Assembly: GCA_002869535.1 (NCBI GenBank)
Contig: PKUK01000001.1
Location: 62,001-126,000, forward strand
DNA from: Arcobacter sp.
Lineage (GTDB): Bacteria; Campylobacterota; Campylobacteria; Campylobacterales; Arcobacteraceae
Length of the DNA stretch: 64,000 nt
Direction: 5' to 3'
Positions 8,991 through 17,983 of the stretch are shown here, one piece after another (the first letter of the stretch is position 1; the number at the start of each line of letters is the position of its first letter). The notes beneath the pieces are model-generated. The model saw only the letters and a program-made list of their open reading frames with translations, did no database searches and was not told where the DNA came from. Position numbers and translations under genes: made by a program.

Positions 8991-10265
8991 CTATTTGATA
9001 GTTTTTAAATAATCAATGATTGCTTTTATCTCGTCATCATTTAAGATATTTTCAAAGGAAGGCATAACTCCTGCATAATACCCTTCAACTATTGCATCAT
9101 TTGGTTTTAATATTGAGCTTTTAATATACTCATCATCCACAATTATCTCTTTTAAACTATTATTGATAGTGATTTTTTCTATTCTTCCATAAATACCTTT
9201 AAAACTTGGACCTACAACTTTACTTCCATCTAATGAGTGACAACCAATACAGCCATTATTTTGAACTAATTCTTTTCCACTAATTTTATTTTCTTCTTTT
9301 TTAGGGGCTTGATTATTATTTTCAGCTGTACCTTTGATGTATTTAATTAATTCATTAACATCCTCATCACTTATTACATCTTTAAAGGTAGGCATCATAT
9401 CTGGATTGAAGCCCTCTACAATATCTTTATTTGCATCTAATATTGCAGTTTTTAAATAGTTGTCATCCCTTATTATTTCTCTTTTTTCAGAATCAGTTGT
9501 TACTGTAACTTTTTTATTATAAATATCTTTAAGTGATGGTCCAACAAGTACCGTTCCATCCATAGAGTGACATCCTACACAAGCATGTTGAGAAAATAGT
9601 TCTTCTCCTTTTGATTTTGTATCTTCTTGTTTTCCAACTTTTGGATCTAACCAATCCTTATATTTATCTTCATCTACAACTTCCACATATGAGTGCATAT
9701 ATGAGTGCCTCATTCCACAATATTCAGCACACTCTATGTCATATTTACCTTTTTTGTTAATATTAAACCAAAGCTGTGTTATTTGTCCGGGAACTACATC
9801 TTCTTTTGCTCTAAATGCAGGTACATAGAAGCTATGTAAAACATCATTTACAGGAGCAGTCATTTTTAGTTTTATATTTTTATTTACAGGAATCATTAAA
9901 AAAGAACTTTTTTTACCATTTTCATACTCAAAATTCCAAGACCATCTTTGTCCTATAACTTTTACAACAATAGAATCAGTATCTTTAGGCATTGTTCTTT
10001 GAGCTCTTAAACTATCTAATCCATAATAAAATACAATTCCAAGTAAAATAGTTGGAACAACCGTCCAAATTATCTCTATTGGGGTATAATGTTCGATATT
10101 TTTGGCATTTTCAGGAGGATTTTTACTTGCTCTATATTTATATACAAAATATAACATTGCCCCTATAGTTACAATAAAAAGAAAAAGCGTGATTAAATTT
10201 ACAACCCAAAAGGCTCTATCCACATCTACTGCATAGGTTGAAACACCTTCCATTCCTTCTAACAT
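8991..10265 (-). CDS. coxB: Cytochrome c oxidase subunit II with two C-terminal cytochrome c domains
   Basis: A 424-residue protein with two N-terminal membrane helices and a cupredoxin domain. The binuclear CuA ligands are all visible: H144, C179, E181, C183, H187 and M190. Two cytochrome c domains follow, with haem motifs CVGCH at 229-233 and CIGCH at 339-343; the two domains resemble each other (VGPSxKxIY in both) and look like an internal duplication. Subunit II takes electrons from the donor and passes them through CuA to subunit I. One fused haem c is known in caa3 oxidases; two is less usual. It is the fifth gene of the operon in transcription order. Confidence 0.95.
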   Translation of the reverse strand: MLEGMEGVSTYAVDVDRAFWVVNLITLFLFIVTIGAMLYFVYKYRASKNPPENAKNIEHYTPIEIIWTVVPTILLGIVFYYGLDSLRAQRTMPKDTDSIVVKVIGQRWSWNFEYENGKKSSFLMIPVNKNIKLKMTAPVNDVLHSFYVPAFRAKEDVVPGQITQLWFNINKKGKYDIECAEYCGMRHSYMHSYVEVVDEDKYKDWLDPKVGKQEDTKSKGEELFSQHACVGCHSMDGTVLVGPSLKDIYNKKVTVTTDSEKREIIRDDNYLKTAILDANKDIVEGFNPDMMPTFKDVISDEDVNELIKYIKGTAENNNQAPKKEENKISGKELVQNNGCIGCHSLDGSKVVGPSFKGIYGRIEKITINNSLKEIIVDDEYIKSSILKPNDAIVEGYYAGVMPSFENILNDDEIKAIIDYLKTIK

Positions 10266-10266
10266 A

Positions 10267-10590
10267 TCAGCCTCCTACTTGAAACATATCAAATGTTTCA
10301 TTTCTAAATATGGCATCTGTTGCCGTTATTACAAAAAATATCCCAAGGGTAACTACAGCAAATAAAACAATATATCTAAATAAGGCAGTTTCATATTTCA
10401 AGTGCATATAATAACTAACTATTAAGATGGTTTTTACACATGCAATAAAAATCTGAATAACTACTGTTCCATGAAGAGAAGAGGGTAAAATCATAGGTTG
10501 TAAAAATGTTAAAGTTGTTAAAATAACTAGTGCAATAAATATCTTAATATACTTTTGTGCTGTCATTTCATGAATTGCTATATCTTTCAT
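10267..10590 (-). CDS. Cytochrome c oxidase subunit IV (prokaryotic CoxD/CtaF type)
   Basis: A 107-residue membrane protein with three predicted helices and the conserved VSYYMHLKYE segment of the bacterial oxidase subunit IV family (Pfam COX4_pro). It sits between subunits III and II, overlapping subunit III by four bases. In related oxidases this small subunit stabilises the complex. The identification rests on the motif, size and position. Confidence 0.85.
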   Translation of the reverse strand: MKDIAIHEMTAQKYIKIFIALVILTTLTFLQPMILPSSLHGTVVIQIFIACVKTILIVSYYMHLKYETALFRYIVLFAVVTLGIFFVITATDAIFRNETFDMFQVGG

Positions 10591-11261
10591 GACTCACCTC
10601 CAAAAGATATCATATAAAATAGTGGAAATAAAAATACCCAAACAAGATGTACTAAATCCCAATATAACGCAATATTTTCTAAAACAACACTCTTATTGGG
10701 ATTTATTTTTTTATTGTTTATGAGTTTTATTGCCCACAACATAACTCCAATTCCAACTATAATATGGAGACCATGAAAACCTGTCATTGTAAAATATAGA
10801 CCAAAAAAGAGTATTTCCCCATTTGCTAGCTTATTTAAAGCTTCTGAATCTGGATATATTCCATGATGGATTTCTGCCATCCACTCAAAATATTTTATTG
10901 TTAAAAAAATAAGTGATAATATAATTGTAATATAAATAATTTTTTTTGATTTTTCTATATTATTTAACTTCATATTTAATGATGCAATTCCCATAAAGTA
11001 AGTACTTATAAGTAAAACAACAGTATTAATTGAACCTAATGTTAGATCTAGATTGCTTGATGCAATTACGAAATCATGACTAAATCTATAAAAGAAAAAT
11101 GAAAATACTAAAAACATAGAACCAAAAAGCATAAGTTCTGTAAATAAAAAGAGCCAGAAGCCAAGTTTTGAGCCTATGTCATCATTATTAAAATCAACTA
11201 CTTCGTGCGCATTCCCCTCTTTGTCATATACAAGTTCCGGGTTATTATTATCATTATTCAT
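10587..11261 (-). CDS. coxC: Cytochrome c oxidase subunit III
   Basis: A 224-residue protein with about five membrane helices, typical of the short bacterial CtaE form. Recognisable segments are KLGFWLFLFTELMLFGSMF near the N-terminus, TGFHGLHIIVG, and YWDLVHLVWVFLFPLFY at the C-terminus. Subunit III carries no metal and supports stability and proton uptake of the oxidase core. It overlaps both subunit I (8 bases) and subunit IV (4 bases), so the operon is translationally coupled. Confidence 0.93.
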   Translation of the reverse strand: MNNDNNNPELVYDKEGNAHEVVDFNNDDIGSKLGFWLFLFTELMLFGSMFLVFSFFFYRFSHDFVIASSNLDLTLGSINTVVLLISTYFMGIASLNMKLNNIEKSKKIIYITIILSLIFLTIKYFEWMAEIHHGIYPDSEALNKLANGEILFFGLYFTMTGFHGLHIIVGIGVMLWAIKLINNKKINPNKSVVLENIALYWDLVHLVWVFLFPLFYMISFGGES

Positions 11262-12924
11262 TGCCTTCTCCTTGTATAATCTTACTTAAGTCTCTTTTGG
11301 GTTTACCATTTTCATACTCATATGGTCCAAAGTCAATATATGGAATATGTTTAAAATTTTCTAGGGGTGGAGGAGAGCTTATTTGCCACTCTAAGGTTGT
11401 AGAGTTCCACGGATTATTTCCAGCAGGTTTACCATTTTTTATTCCTTTATAAAGCACATAAAGCATAAATAAAATACTAGCTACGGTAATAACTGCTCCA
11501 ACTCCTGCAACTCTATGATATATTGTAAATTCTGGCAAATAATCAAAGTATCTTCTAGGCATTCCTAAGGCTCCTGCTAAAAACATAGGAAACCATAAAG
11601 TATTAAATCCTATAAAAATACCCACAAAAGCTATTTTTGCTTTAGTCTCATCGTACATTTTTCCTGTGAATTTTGGAAACCAATAGTGCATAGCTGCAAA
11701 AAGCATAAATACAACACCACCAAAAATAGTATAGTGAAAATGAGCAACAACATAATATGTATCATGCAAATGTATATCTACTCCAAGAGTTACTAGTGTG
11801 ATGCCAGTAAGCCCACCTATAGCAAAAGTGATTATTGTACCTATTACCCAAAGCATCGGAGTTGAAAATATTATGGAAGCTTTATACATGGTTGCAACCC
11901 AGTCAAAAAACTTAATACCTGTAGGAATAGCAACAAAAAATGTTAAAAATGAAAATATAATTTTTGTCCATTCACTCATACCAGAAGTAAAAAGATGATG
12001 TCCCCAAACCAAATAACCTATTATTGCAATCATTGCTGATGAAACAGCAATTGATCTATACCCAAAAATAGTTCTTCTACAAAACGTTGGAAGAATCTCT
12101 GAAACTACACCAAATGCAGGTAAAATCATAAGATAAACAGCAGGGTGAGAATATATCCAAAATAGGTGTTCATAAAGAATAGGATCTCCCCCTTTGGATG
12201 GGTCAAAGATACCAATACCTAGTGTTCTTTCCAAGATAACTAAGATTAAGGTTATTCCAATAACAGGAGTTGCAAGTATTTGAATCCAAGCTGTTGAATA
12301 TAAACCCCATACGAAAAGTGGCATTTTAAAAAAGTTCATACCTGGAGCTCTTAATCTATGAATTGTAACAACAAAATTTATTCCCGTGAGGATTGAAGCA
12401 AGCCCCAAAATATAAGCAGCACTTAGTGCAAAAATAACATTTGTACCAGTTTTTACACTATATGGAGCATAAAATGTCCACCCAGTATCAGCAAATCCTT
12501 GACCTACAAATAGTGAAGTTACAGCTAATATTGCTCCTAGTAAGTATAACCACCAAGATAATAAGTTTAATCTAGGAAAAGATACATCTCTTGCACCTAT
12601 TAAAAGTGGAAGAAGGAAGTTTCCAAAAACAGCAGGAATCCCTGGAACTACGAATAAAAATATCATAATAGTACCATGTAGAGTAAAAGCTTGGTTGTAA
12701 GTGTTTGGATCCATAATTTGTTGACCAGGGGAAAAGAGTTCCATCCTCATAGAGAGGGCTATAAATATGGCTGTTACAAAAAAAGCCATCATTACAGCTA
12801 GGTATAATATAGCTATTCTTTTATGATCAATTGAAAAAATCCATTGAAGAATTTTATTGTCATGATGTCCAAATACTGTGTGTGTTTCATCATAGAAGCT
12901 TTTTTGAGTCAAATTATTCATCAT
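11254..12924 (-). CDS. coxA: Cytochrome c oxidase subunit I (haem-copper oxidase, A2 type)
   Basis: A 556-residue catalytic subunit with twelve predicted helices. Metal ligands are visible: H83 and H397 for the low-spin haem, H395 for the high-spin haem, and H260, H309, H310 for CuB, with Y264 as the cross-linked tyrosine. Where A1 enzymes have the D-channel glutamate in HPEVY, this protein has YSHPAVY (residues 258-264), the YS motif of A2-type oxidases such as caa3 of Rhodothermus. It reduces oxygen to water with proton pumping. Its start overlaps the end of the SCO gene by 11 bases. Confidence 0.96.
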   Translation of the reverse strand: MMNNLTQKSFYDETHTVFGHHDNKILQWIFSIDHKRIAILYLAVMMAFFVTAIFIALSMRMELFSPGQQIMDPNTYNQAFTLHGTIMIFLFVVPGIPAVFGNFLLPLLIGARDVSFPRLNLLSWWLYLLGAILAVTSLFVGQGFADTGWTFYAPYSVKTGTNVIFALSAAYILGLASILTGINFVVTIHRLRAPGMNFFKMPLFVWGLYSTAWIQILATPVIGITLILVILERTLGIGIFDPSKGGDPILYEHLFWIYSHPAVYLMILPAFGVVSEILPTFCRRTIFGYRSIAVSSAMIAIIGYLVWGHHLFTSGMSEWTKIIFSFLTFFVAIPTGIKFFDWVATMYKASIIFSTPMLWVIGTIITFAIGGLTGITLVTLGVDIHLHDTYYVVAHFHYTIFGGVVFMLFAAMHYWFPKFTGKMYDETKAKIAFVGIFIGFNTLWFPMFLAGALGMPRRYFDYLPEFTIYHRVAGVGAVITVASILFMLYVLYKGIKNGKPAGNNPWNSTTLEWQISSPPPLENFKHIPYIDFGPYEYENGKPKRDLSKIIQGEGNE

Positions 12925-13714
12925 CTTTCTCCTGTTTTTTTCTACCTGTTTTTACAAGGTAGATAAAAAATATAGCAACAATCAAAAACATAAGAATCCC
13001 TATAACTTTTTCTGCTTGAAAAATATAGGTTTTACTTTTTGCATCATATGCAAAACAAAATAGTAAAGTTTTTGCTATTGTTGGGCCAACTCTCTCCTCT
13101 TTTGCTTCAAGTAAAGCAAGTTTCAAATCAAAGGGTAAATAATCAACTCCATTTAAATATCTTGAAATCTTTCCGTTTGGTGAAAGTACAATGATAACGC
13201 CTGGATGAAGATAATCAACAACTCCATCTTTTATTCTTTTTTTATATTTAAATCCAATTGCATCTGAGATTTGGTTTATGTTTTCTTGCGTTCCTGTTAA
13301 GAAACTCCAAGTTTGAGGTGGAAAATCTTTTTTTATCATTTTTAAATGAGTTTGTTTTTTTGCAAGTGCTGTTTGATGGTCATCTTTTGGATCTATACTT
13401 ATAGTCAGCACATTATAATCAACATACGGTTTTAAGTCTAATTTGTTTAAAACGTGCGAAACACCTGTCAGAAGAGGTGAACATAGTGCTTTACAACTAT
13501 AATAGTTGAGTGTTAAAACAGTTGGTTTATTTCTGATAAATTCTTCGAGAGTTTTTGTTTTGTTATATTCATCTGTAAAAGTTAAATGTAGTGGTACGGT
13601 ATCACCCTGATGTTCATATACACCAATTTGATCAAGATTATTTTTCATTTCTATTTCTTGGGCATTGGTATAACAAATTAGAGTAAGAAGAAGCAAGTAT
13701 AACTTTAATAACAT
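12914..13714 (-). CDS. SCO1/SenC family copper chaperone
   Basis: A 266-residue protein with an N-terminal signal or anchor (LLLLTLICYTNA), a thioredoxin-like domain and a C-terminal membrane helix. The copper motif CxxxC is at C74 and C78 (SCKALCSP), and the third ligand is probably the histidine in DYLHPGVI. SCO proteins load copper into the CuA site of subunit II. It is the first gene of the oxidase operon, preceded by a good AGGAG and a TATAAT element. The C-terminal membrane anchor is longer than in mitochondrial SCO. Confidence 0.9.
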   Translation of the reverse strand: MLLKLYLLLLTLICYTNAQEIEMKNNLDQIGVYEHQGDTVPLHLTFTDEYNKTKTLEEFIRNKPTVLTLNYYSCKALCSPLLTGVSHVLNKLDLKPYVDYNVLTISIDPKDDHQTALAKKQTHLKMIKKDFPPQTWSFLTGTQENINQISDAIGFKYKKRIKDGVVDYLHPGVIIVLSPNGKISRYLNGVDYLPFDLKLALLEAKEERVGPTIAKTLLFCFAYDAKSKTYIFQAEKVIGILMFLIVAIFFIYLVKTGRKKQEKDDE

Positions 13715-13744
13715 AGAAAACTCCTGCTATTTAGTTTGAGTAAC

Positions 13745-13762
13745 AACTATAATTATAGAACT
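13745..13762 (-). promoter_or_regulatory. Probable -10 element of the oxidase operon promoter
   Basis: TATAAT reads on the minus strand at 13752-13757, about 38 bases before the SCO start codon, in an AT-rich stretch without an obvious -35. This is the usual form of Campylobacterota sigma-70 promoters. It drives the sco-coxA-C-D-B-ctaB run if correct. Confidence 0.4.
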
Positions 13763-13802
13763 ATTAAAATTAATTTATTCTTAAGTTTAAATGTATGAAA
13801 AA

Positions 13803-15104
13803 TTATTTATTTAACAATAAAAGTTTGAATTTTGAAAAGCCAAACTCTTTTATAGTAAGAAAAAATAGTATAAATCCACTTAAAGTACTTGCAAAGGCTA
13901 AGCCTGCCGCTCCATATGGTTTGATTAAAAGAAGTGAAAAAACTATATTAAAAGCTAGAGCTTTCATAGAAATTTTTGCAGCTAAGAATTGCTGTTCATG
14001 GGAGTATAACCACAGAGAAAAAATCTTTGCAATTCCAAAAGGAATAAGTCCAATTAAATACATACTCAATATTAGTGCTGTATTTTGTGTATCATTACTT
14101 GTAAAAGCGCCTCTTTCAAATAGTAATTCAACAATAAATTTATCAAATACTATTCCTATAAGAGTGGCTATTGAGAGTAGGATTGTCAAAATAATAGTTG
14201 ATTTTCTCATAAGTTTCAGGGCTTTTTCTTCATCTTTATTTTTAATTGATTTTGCAATCATTGGAAAAAGTGCGATTGATGTTGCTATGGCAAAAAGTGC
14301 TAAAGGAAGTTGAAAAACTCTATTTGCGTAGTATAAATAAGAGATAGAACCACTTACTAAAAATGAAGCTAACCAGGTATCTAAAAAAGCAGAAATATGA
14401 GAAGTTGAACTTCCCAAGGTTGCACTCACAAAGTTTTTATAAAACTTATTTTCTTTTATATTTACTTTTCTAAAGGTAAATATTTTTAGTAAGTTTTTAT
14501 TTTTCATTGCAAGAAGATGAACTAATACTTGTAACAATCCCCCAACTAATACTCCATATGAAAGATAATATGTAATTTCATATTTATCTAAATCTTTTGA
14601 TATAAGAAGTGCTGCTATTAATGCTAGATTTAATAGTGTGGTTGAAAATGCAGTAGTGGCAAAGTGATGTTTGTATTGTAAAAGTGCAGCCATAAAAGTA
14701 ACTACAAATATCATGGGTAAATAGTAAAAGTTAATTGCTACAAGTGGTGCTGCTAAATCAACAGTTTTTTCATCAAATCCTAAGGCTATAATATGTGTTA
14801 CAAACTTTGAAAATAGGGTGACCAAAAGTGAAATAAATAAAATAAGAGCCAAAAACTGTAGAAATATGGCACTTGAAAATCTGATTTTTTGTTTTGTATT
14901 TGCATATGCAGGAATAAAAGCTTGAGTAAATGCACCCTCTGCAAAGATTCTTCTAAAAAGATTTGGAAGTTTAAAAGCTACAAAAAATATATCAGAATAA
15001 ATATTTGCTCCCAAAATAGAAGCTGTAAGTAAATCCCTTACAAAACCCAATACTCTTGACACTAAAATTCCACTACTATTTGTAAAAATTGATTTAATCA
15101 ACAT
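13803..15104 (-). CDS. murJ: Lipid II flippase MurJ
   Basis: A 433-residue multi-helix membrane protein of the MOP superfamily that flips lipid II across the inner membrane for peptidoglycan synthesis. The N-terminus (GILVSRVLGFVRDLLTASILG, then FVAFKLPNLFRRIFAEGAF) is the family hallmark. Three starts are possible at 15116, 15110 and 15104. The last, giving MLIKSIFTNSSG, matches what I remember of Campylobacter MurJ. The start overlaps the stop of the upstream endonuclease gene. The protein is slightly short for the family but shows no sign of truncation. Confidence 0.92.
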   Translation of the reverse strand: MLIKSIFTNSSGILVSRVLGFVRDLLTASILGANIYSDIFFVAFKLPNLFRRIFAEGAFTQAFIPAYANTKQKIRFSSAIFLQFLALILFISLLVTLFSKFVTHIIALGFDEKTVDLAAPLVAINFYYLPMIFVVTFMAALLQYKHHFATTAFSTTLLNLALIAALLISKDLDKYEITYYLSYGVLVGGLLQVLVHLLAMKNKNLLKIFTFRKVNIKENKFYKNFVSATLGSSTSHISAFLDTWLASFLVSGSISYLYYANRVFQLPLALFAIATSIALFPMIAKSIKNKDEEKALKLMRKSTIILTILLSIATLIGIVFDKFIVELLFERGAFTSNDTQNTALILSMYLIGLIPFGIAKIFSLWLYSHEQQFLAAKISMKALAFNIVFSLLLIKPYGAAGLAFASTLSGFILFFLTIKEFGFSKFKLLLLNK

Positions 15105-16653
15105 ATGCATAGTCACTTTTTTTATAGATTATTATTTGTGGTTTTGATTTATAAAAACCTAAATGAGCATTTATTATAGTGATTTTTTGCCCATTTTTTG
15201 GTAAAAGTTCTCTATTTTTTGAATAAATTCTTATTTTCTTATTTTCATTTTTAAAAATATAGTGAAAATATTTATCTTTTATCTTTCCAGTTATATTTGT
15301 AATAATCTCATTTTGAAAACTACTCTTTTGTATGTCATATATTGAAGCATCTAAATAGAGAGTTTTTTTATTTAAGTTACTCATTTGACTCTCTTGAATA
15401 TCAAAATCAACTATTTCTAAAAGACCATTAAACTCTTTTATTTTATCTATTTTTATAGTATAAAGTTTGTTATATTTTAAATTGTCTACATTTTTATAAA
15501 TGAAAATTGCTCTATTGTTTTTTTGTTTTATTATTGCTACTTCATTGGTTTTATATATAAGTGTTATATCTTTTAATACTATTGGATAAGTAAGATTGTT
15601 TTGAGAGTAAAGTTCACTAATAAAGCTTACTTTTTCAACTTCAATTTTTGGCTGCTTTGAAGTGCTAAAAGTACCAAAAATAGGTAAATGATCAGAGTAA
15701 CCTCTATTTTTATGTATGTTATTTTTCATTTCCCATCTATATATTTTATTGTTATTAATTAAATATTTAGGTTTAAAAATACCAAAACTATTATTAACAT
15801 ATGAGATATTTTTATTGTCAAACAAAGATTTAGGTAAAAGCATATTATCGGGGGTTTGGCTTTCTCCTCTATATTTATAAGAGAACCTTTTTTGATAGTT
15901 TAACTGCAACCAAAGGTTATAGTGAACTCTTTTTTTTTCACTTAAAATTTTATTAATAGACACATACTCATTTTTATTTCTTGTATTTAGTACATCATTT
16001 ATTCCCGTTAGGTTGTATGTATTGTTTAGTTTTGAGTATTTGAAGGTTTCAAACTCATTATAGTTTGAATTCAAATCTCCTAAAATGATGTAGTCAATAT
16101 CATCATTTAAATTTTTTATATAATCTTCTATTGCTTGGGCATATAAAACTCTTTGACTCTCTTCTTTTCTTTTTGATGGCCAATGGTTATTAAAAATTAT
16201 TAATTTATTTTCATCAATATTTATTGAGACTTTTAGAATAGGGCGGTTTACTTTTGAGTGCTTAACATCTAAAAGCTCATAATCTATGATTTCATATTTA
16301 CTTAAAAGAGCTAAACCTATACTTGAAGATTTGTATTTTTTAAAGATACTGTATTTATATTGGGGTAGATTTTGTGTTATATCTTTAAATGCTTCATATG
16401 ATTCTATCTCTTGTAAAGCTATGATATCTTTATCTAAGTCATTTATTACTTTTAATATATTGTTTAATTTTGTTGTGTATGTTTTTTTATTCCAGTTCGC
16501 TTTTGTATTTGGAATATATTCTTTATACTCTGTCTTATCATATTTTAAATCAAAGAAATTCTCTACGTTGTATGAAGCTACTGTAAAATCTTTTGAAAAA
16601 GAGAAATTATATAAAAAAAGTATAAGGATTAAAAGTCTTAATATCATAAGCAA
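15094..16653 (-). CDS. Secreted endonuclease/exonuclease/phosphatase family protein
   Basis: A 519-residue protein with an N-terminal signal sequence (LRLLILILFLYNFSFS). The first 330 residues are an EEP-fold domain: SYNVENFFD, DIIALQEIE, NNHWPSKR, ILGDLNSNYNE and a final GYSDHLPIFG, which together place the metal and catalytic residues of the DNase I-like family. The remaining 190 residues are beta-rich and look like the OB-fold domain (YhcR type) often attached to secreted nucleases. Nuclease activity on external DNA is a reasonable inference but a phosphatase cannot be excluded. It is upstream of murJ and overlaps it. Confidence 0.8.
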   Translation of the reverse strand: MLMILRLLILILFLYNFSFSKDFTVASYNVENFFDLKYDKTEYKEYIPNTKANWNKKTYTTKLNNILKVINDLDKDIIALQEIESYEAFKDITQNLPQYKYSIFKKYKSSSIGLALLSKYEIIDYELLDVKHSKVNRPILKVSINIDENKLIIFNNHWPSKRKEESQRVLYAQAIEDYIKNLNDDIDYIILGDLNSNYNEFETFKYSKLNNTYNLTGINDVLNTRNKNEYVSINKILSEKKRVHYNLWLQLNYQKRFSYKYRGESQTPDNMLLPKSLFDNKNISYVNNSFGIFKPKYLINNNKIYRWEMKNNIHKNRGYSDHLPIFGTFSTSKQPKIEVEKVSFISELYSQNNLTYPIVLKDITLIYKTNEVAIIKQKNNRAIFIYKNVDNLKYNKLYTIKIDKIKEFNGLLEIVDFDIQESQMSNLNKKTLYLDASIYDIQKSSFQNEIITNITGKIKDKYFHYIFKNENKKIRIYSKNRELLPKNGQKITIINAHLGFYKSKPQIIIYKKSDYAYVD

Positions 16654-16686
16654 TTATATAGTTAAAAGGATTAGAATAGGGTAAGT

Positions 16687-16720
16687 TTTAGGTTATTTGC
16701 AATAAATCAAATAACCTAAA
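16687..16720. terminator. Inverted repeat between endonuclease and desulforubrerythrin genes
   Basis: A perfect 13-bp stem (16687-16699 and 16708-16720) with an 8-base loop lies just downstream of the desulforubrerythrin stop. The T-rich side is on the plus strand, so it is not an ideal intrinsic terminator for the minus-strand gene, but no other role is evident. Confidence 0.55.
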
Positions 16721-16727
16721 TGGGTTT

Positions 16728-17381
16728 TTATTTTTTAGCGTTCAATCTTGATTGATACTCTTGAGGGTGTTTACATACAGGGCACATTTTTAAAGCTTTT
16801 TTCCCTCTGTGAACATGTCCACAAACTTCACAAATCCACTCTTCTTCCTCATCTTCACTAACATGTTCAGCACCACTATCAAGTCTGTCTTTTAGATTTT
16901 TATACATATTCTCATGTTCGATTTCGATTTTACCAATCATAGTTAACATTCTTGAAATATCTTTATGTCCTTCATCTGCCGCAATCTTTGCAAAATCTGG
17001 ATACATTGTTGTATTTTCGTAACTCTCTCCATCAATTGCGTATTGTAAGTTTTCACTTGTATTTCCAAACTCTTTGTCATAGTTTAATACATTGTGTGCT
17101 TTTAATTCTAGTTTTGCATGCATTTTTTCATTGTTTGCAGCTCTTTGAAAATGTTCAGCAATATCTCTATATCCCTCTTTTTGAGCAATCTTAGCAAAGT
17201 ATTAATACTTATTTCTTGCCATTGACTCACCAGCAAAAGCTTTCATAAGTACAACAGATGTTAAATCACTTGTGATACACTCCATAGTCTGACCACAGCA
17301 AGAAAGCTCTCCTGCACCTACCTTTGATACTTCAACTTCGTTTCCACATATATTACACTTGTAACTTTCATGTATTCTCAT
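16728..17381 (-). pseudogene. rrc: Desulforubrerythrin (Rrc-type), interrupted by an in-frame TAA
   Basis: The 218-codon frame holds three iron modules: an N-terminal desulforedoxin-like Cys4 site (C9, C12, C28, C29), a rubrerythrin diiron domain, and a C-terminal rubredoxin-like site (CEVCGH ... CPVCKHP). This is the architecture of Campylobacter jejuni Rrc (Cj0012c), a peroxide-reducing protein. Codon 60, at 17202-17204, is TAA, falling after MARNKY where relatives continue with a polar residue and FA. The reading frame is otherwise unbroken on both sides. A product restarting at an internal ATG (17123) would lose the first part of the diiron domain. The gene is divergent from a PerR-type regulator. 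Confidence 0.88.
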
Positions 17382-17420
17382 AATTTCACCTTTTTATAGT
17401 TTTGGATAATTTTTATCTTT

Positions 17421-17435
17421 TGATAATTATAATCA
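17421..17435. promoter_or_regulatory. Candidate PerR/Fur box
   Basis: TGATAATTATAATCA is a 7-1-7 palindrome with one mismatch. It lies 40 bases before the desulforubrerythrin start and 122 bases before the perR start, between the two divergent genes. The form resembles known Per/Fur boxes; regulation of rrc by PerR is inferred. Confidence 0.4.
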
Positions 17436-17557
17436 CTTATACCTTAATATAATATAATAGTTAAATAATAATTTTTTTCTTTAACAAAATATTATCATAT
17501 TTATAATAAGATTCTAATACTAGAATAAATGTAATATATACTTTTAAAGGAGGTTTC

Positions 17558-17962
17558 ATGGAAAATTCTACAAAATTATTAAAAGAGTTTAATTTGAAAG
17601 TAACACCTCAAAGAGTAGCTATAGTTGATGAACTTTATCATAAAGGACATCTAAATATTGATGAACTTTATGCAATTATGTTAAGTAAATTTCCATCAAT
17701 TTCACTAGCAACGATTTATAAAAATGTAAATTCGATGGTAGAGAAATTTTTTATATCTGAGGTTAAAATACCTAGCGAAAAATCTGTTTATGAATTAATA
17801 AAAGAAGAACATTCTCATTTAGTTTGCGAAGAGTGTAAAAAAATCGAAGATATAGTTATAGATACTTCAAGTGTTTTAGACGAATTAAAATCTCAAAGTA
17901 AATTTAATATCAAACATACAAATGTAATTTTTACAGGTGTGTGTTCTGAGTGTTCAAAATAG
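17558..17962 (+). CDS. perR: Fur-family peroxide-type regulator (PerR-like)
   Basis: A 134-residue Fur-fold repressor: an N-terminal winged helix (LKVTPQRVAIVDELY, then SLATIYKNVNSM as recognition helix) and a C-terminal dimerisation domain. It has a structural zinc site formed by CEECK and CSECSK, and an EEHSHLVC metal-sensing segment. The strong AAAGGAGG 7 bases ahead fixes the start. Position opposite a desulforubrerythrin favours PerR over Fur or Zur. PerR senses peroxide through iron-catalysed histidine oxidation and derepresses defence genes. The choice among Fur subfamilies is by context. Confidence 0.82.
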   Translation: MENSTKLLKEFNLKVTPQRVAIVDELYHKGHLNIDELYAIMLSKFPSISLATIYKNVNSMVEKFFISEVKIPSEKSVYELIKEEHSHLVCEECKKIEDIVIDTSSVLDELKSQSKFNIKHTNVIFTGVCSECSK

Positions 17963-17983
17963 CTTACATAAAGCTATTTTGAA
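17953..17983. terminator. Bidirectional terminator between perR and the antiporter gene
   Basis: A perfect 13-bp stem (17953-17965 and 17971-17983) with a 5-base loop overlaps the stop codons of both convergent genes. AT-rich flanks with A runs on one side and T runs on the other fit an intrinsic terminator for both strands. Confidence 0.75.

Noticed and set aside
13795-14313. 172-codon plus-strand frame within murJ
   Set aside because: Lies opposite a clear murJ and shows no family features.
17202-17204. Recoding of TAA as a sense codon throughout the genome
   Set aside because: Nearly all other genes here end normally at TAA, so a genome-wide reassignment is excluded; only local suppression remains possible. 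TAA is also not a selenocysteine codon.
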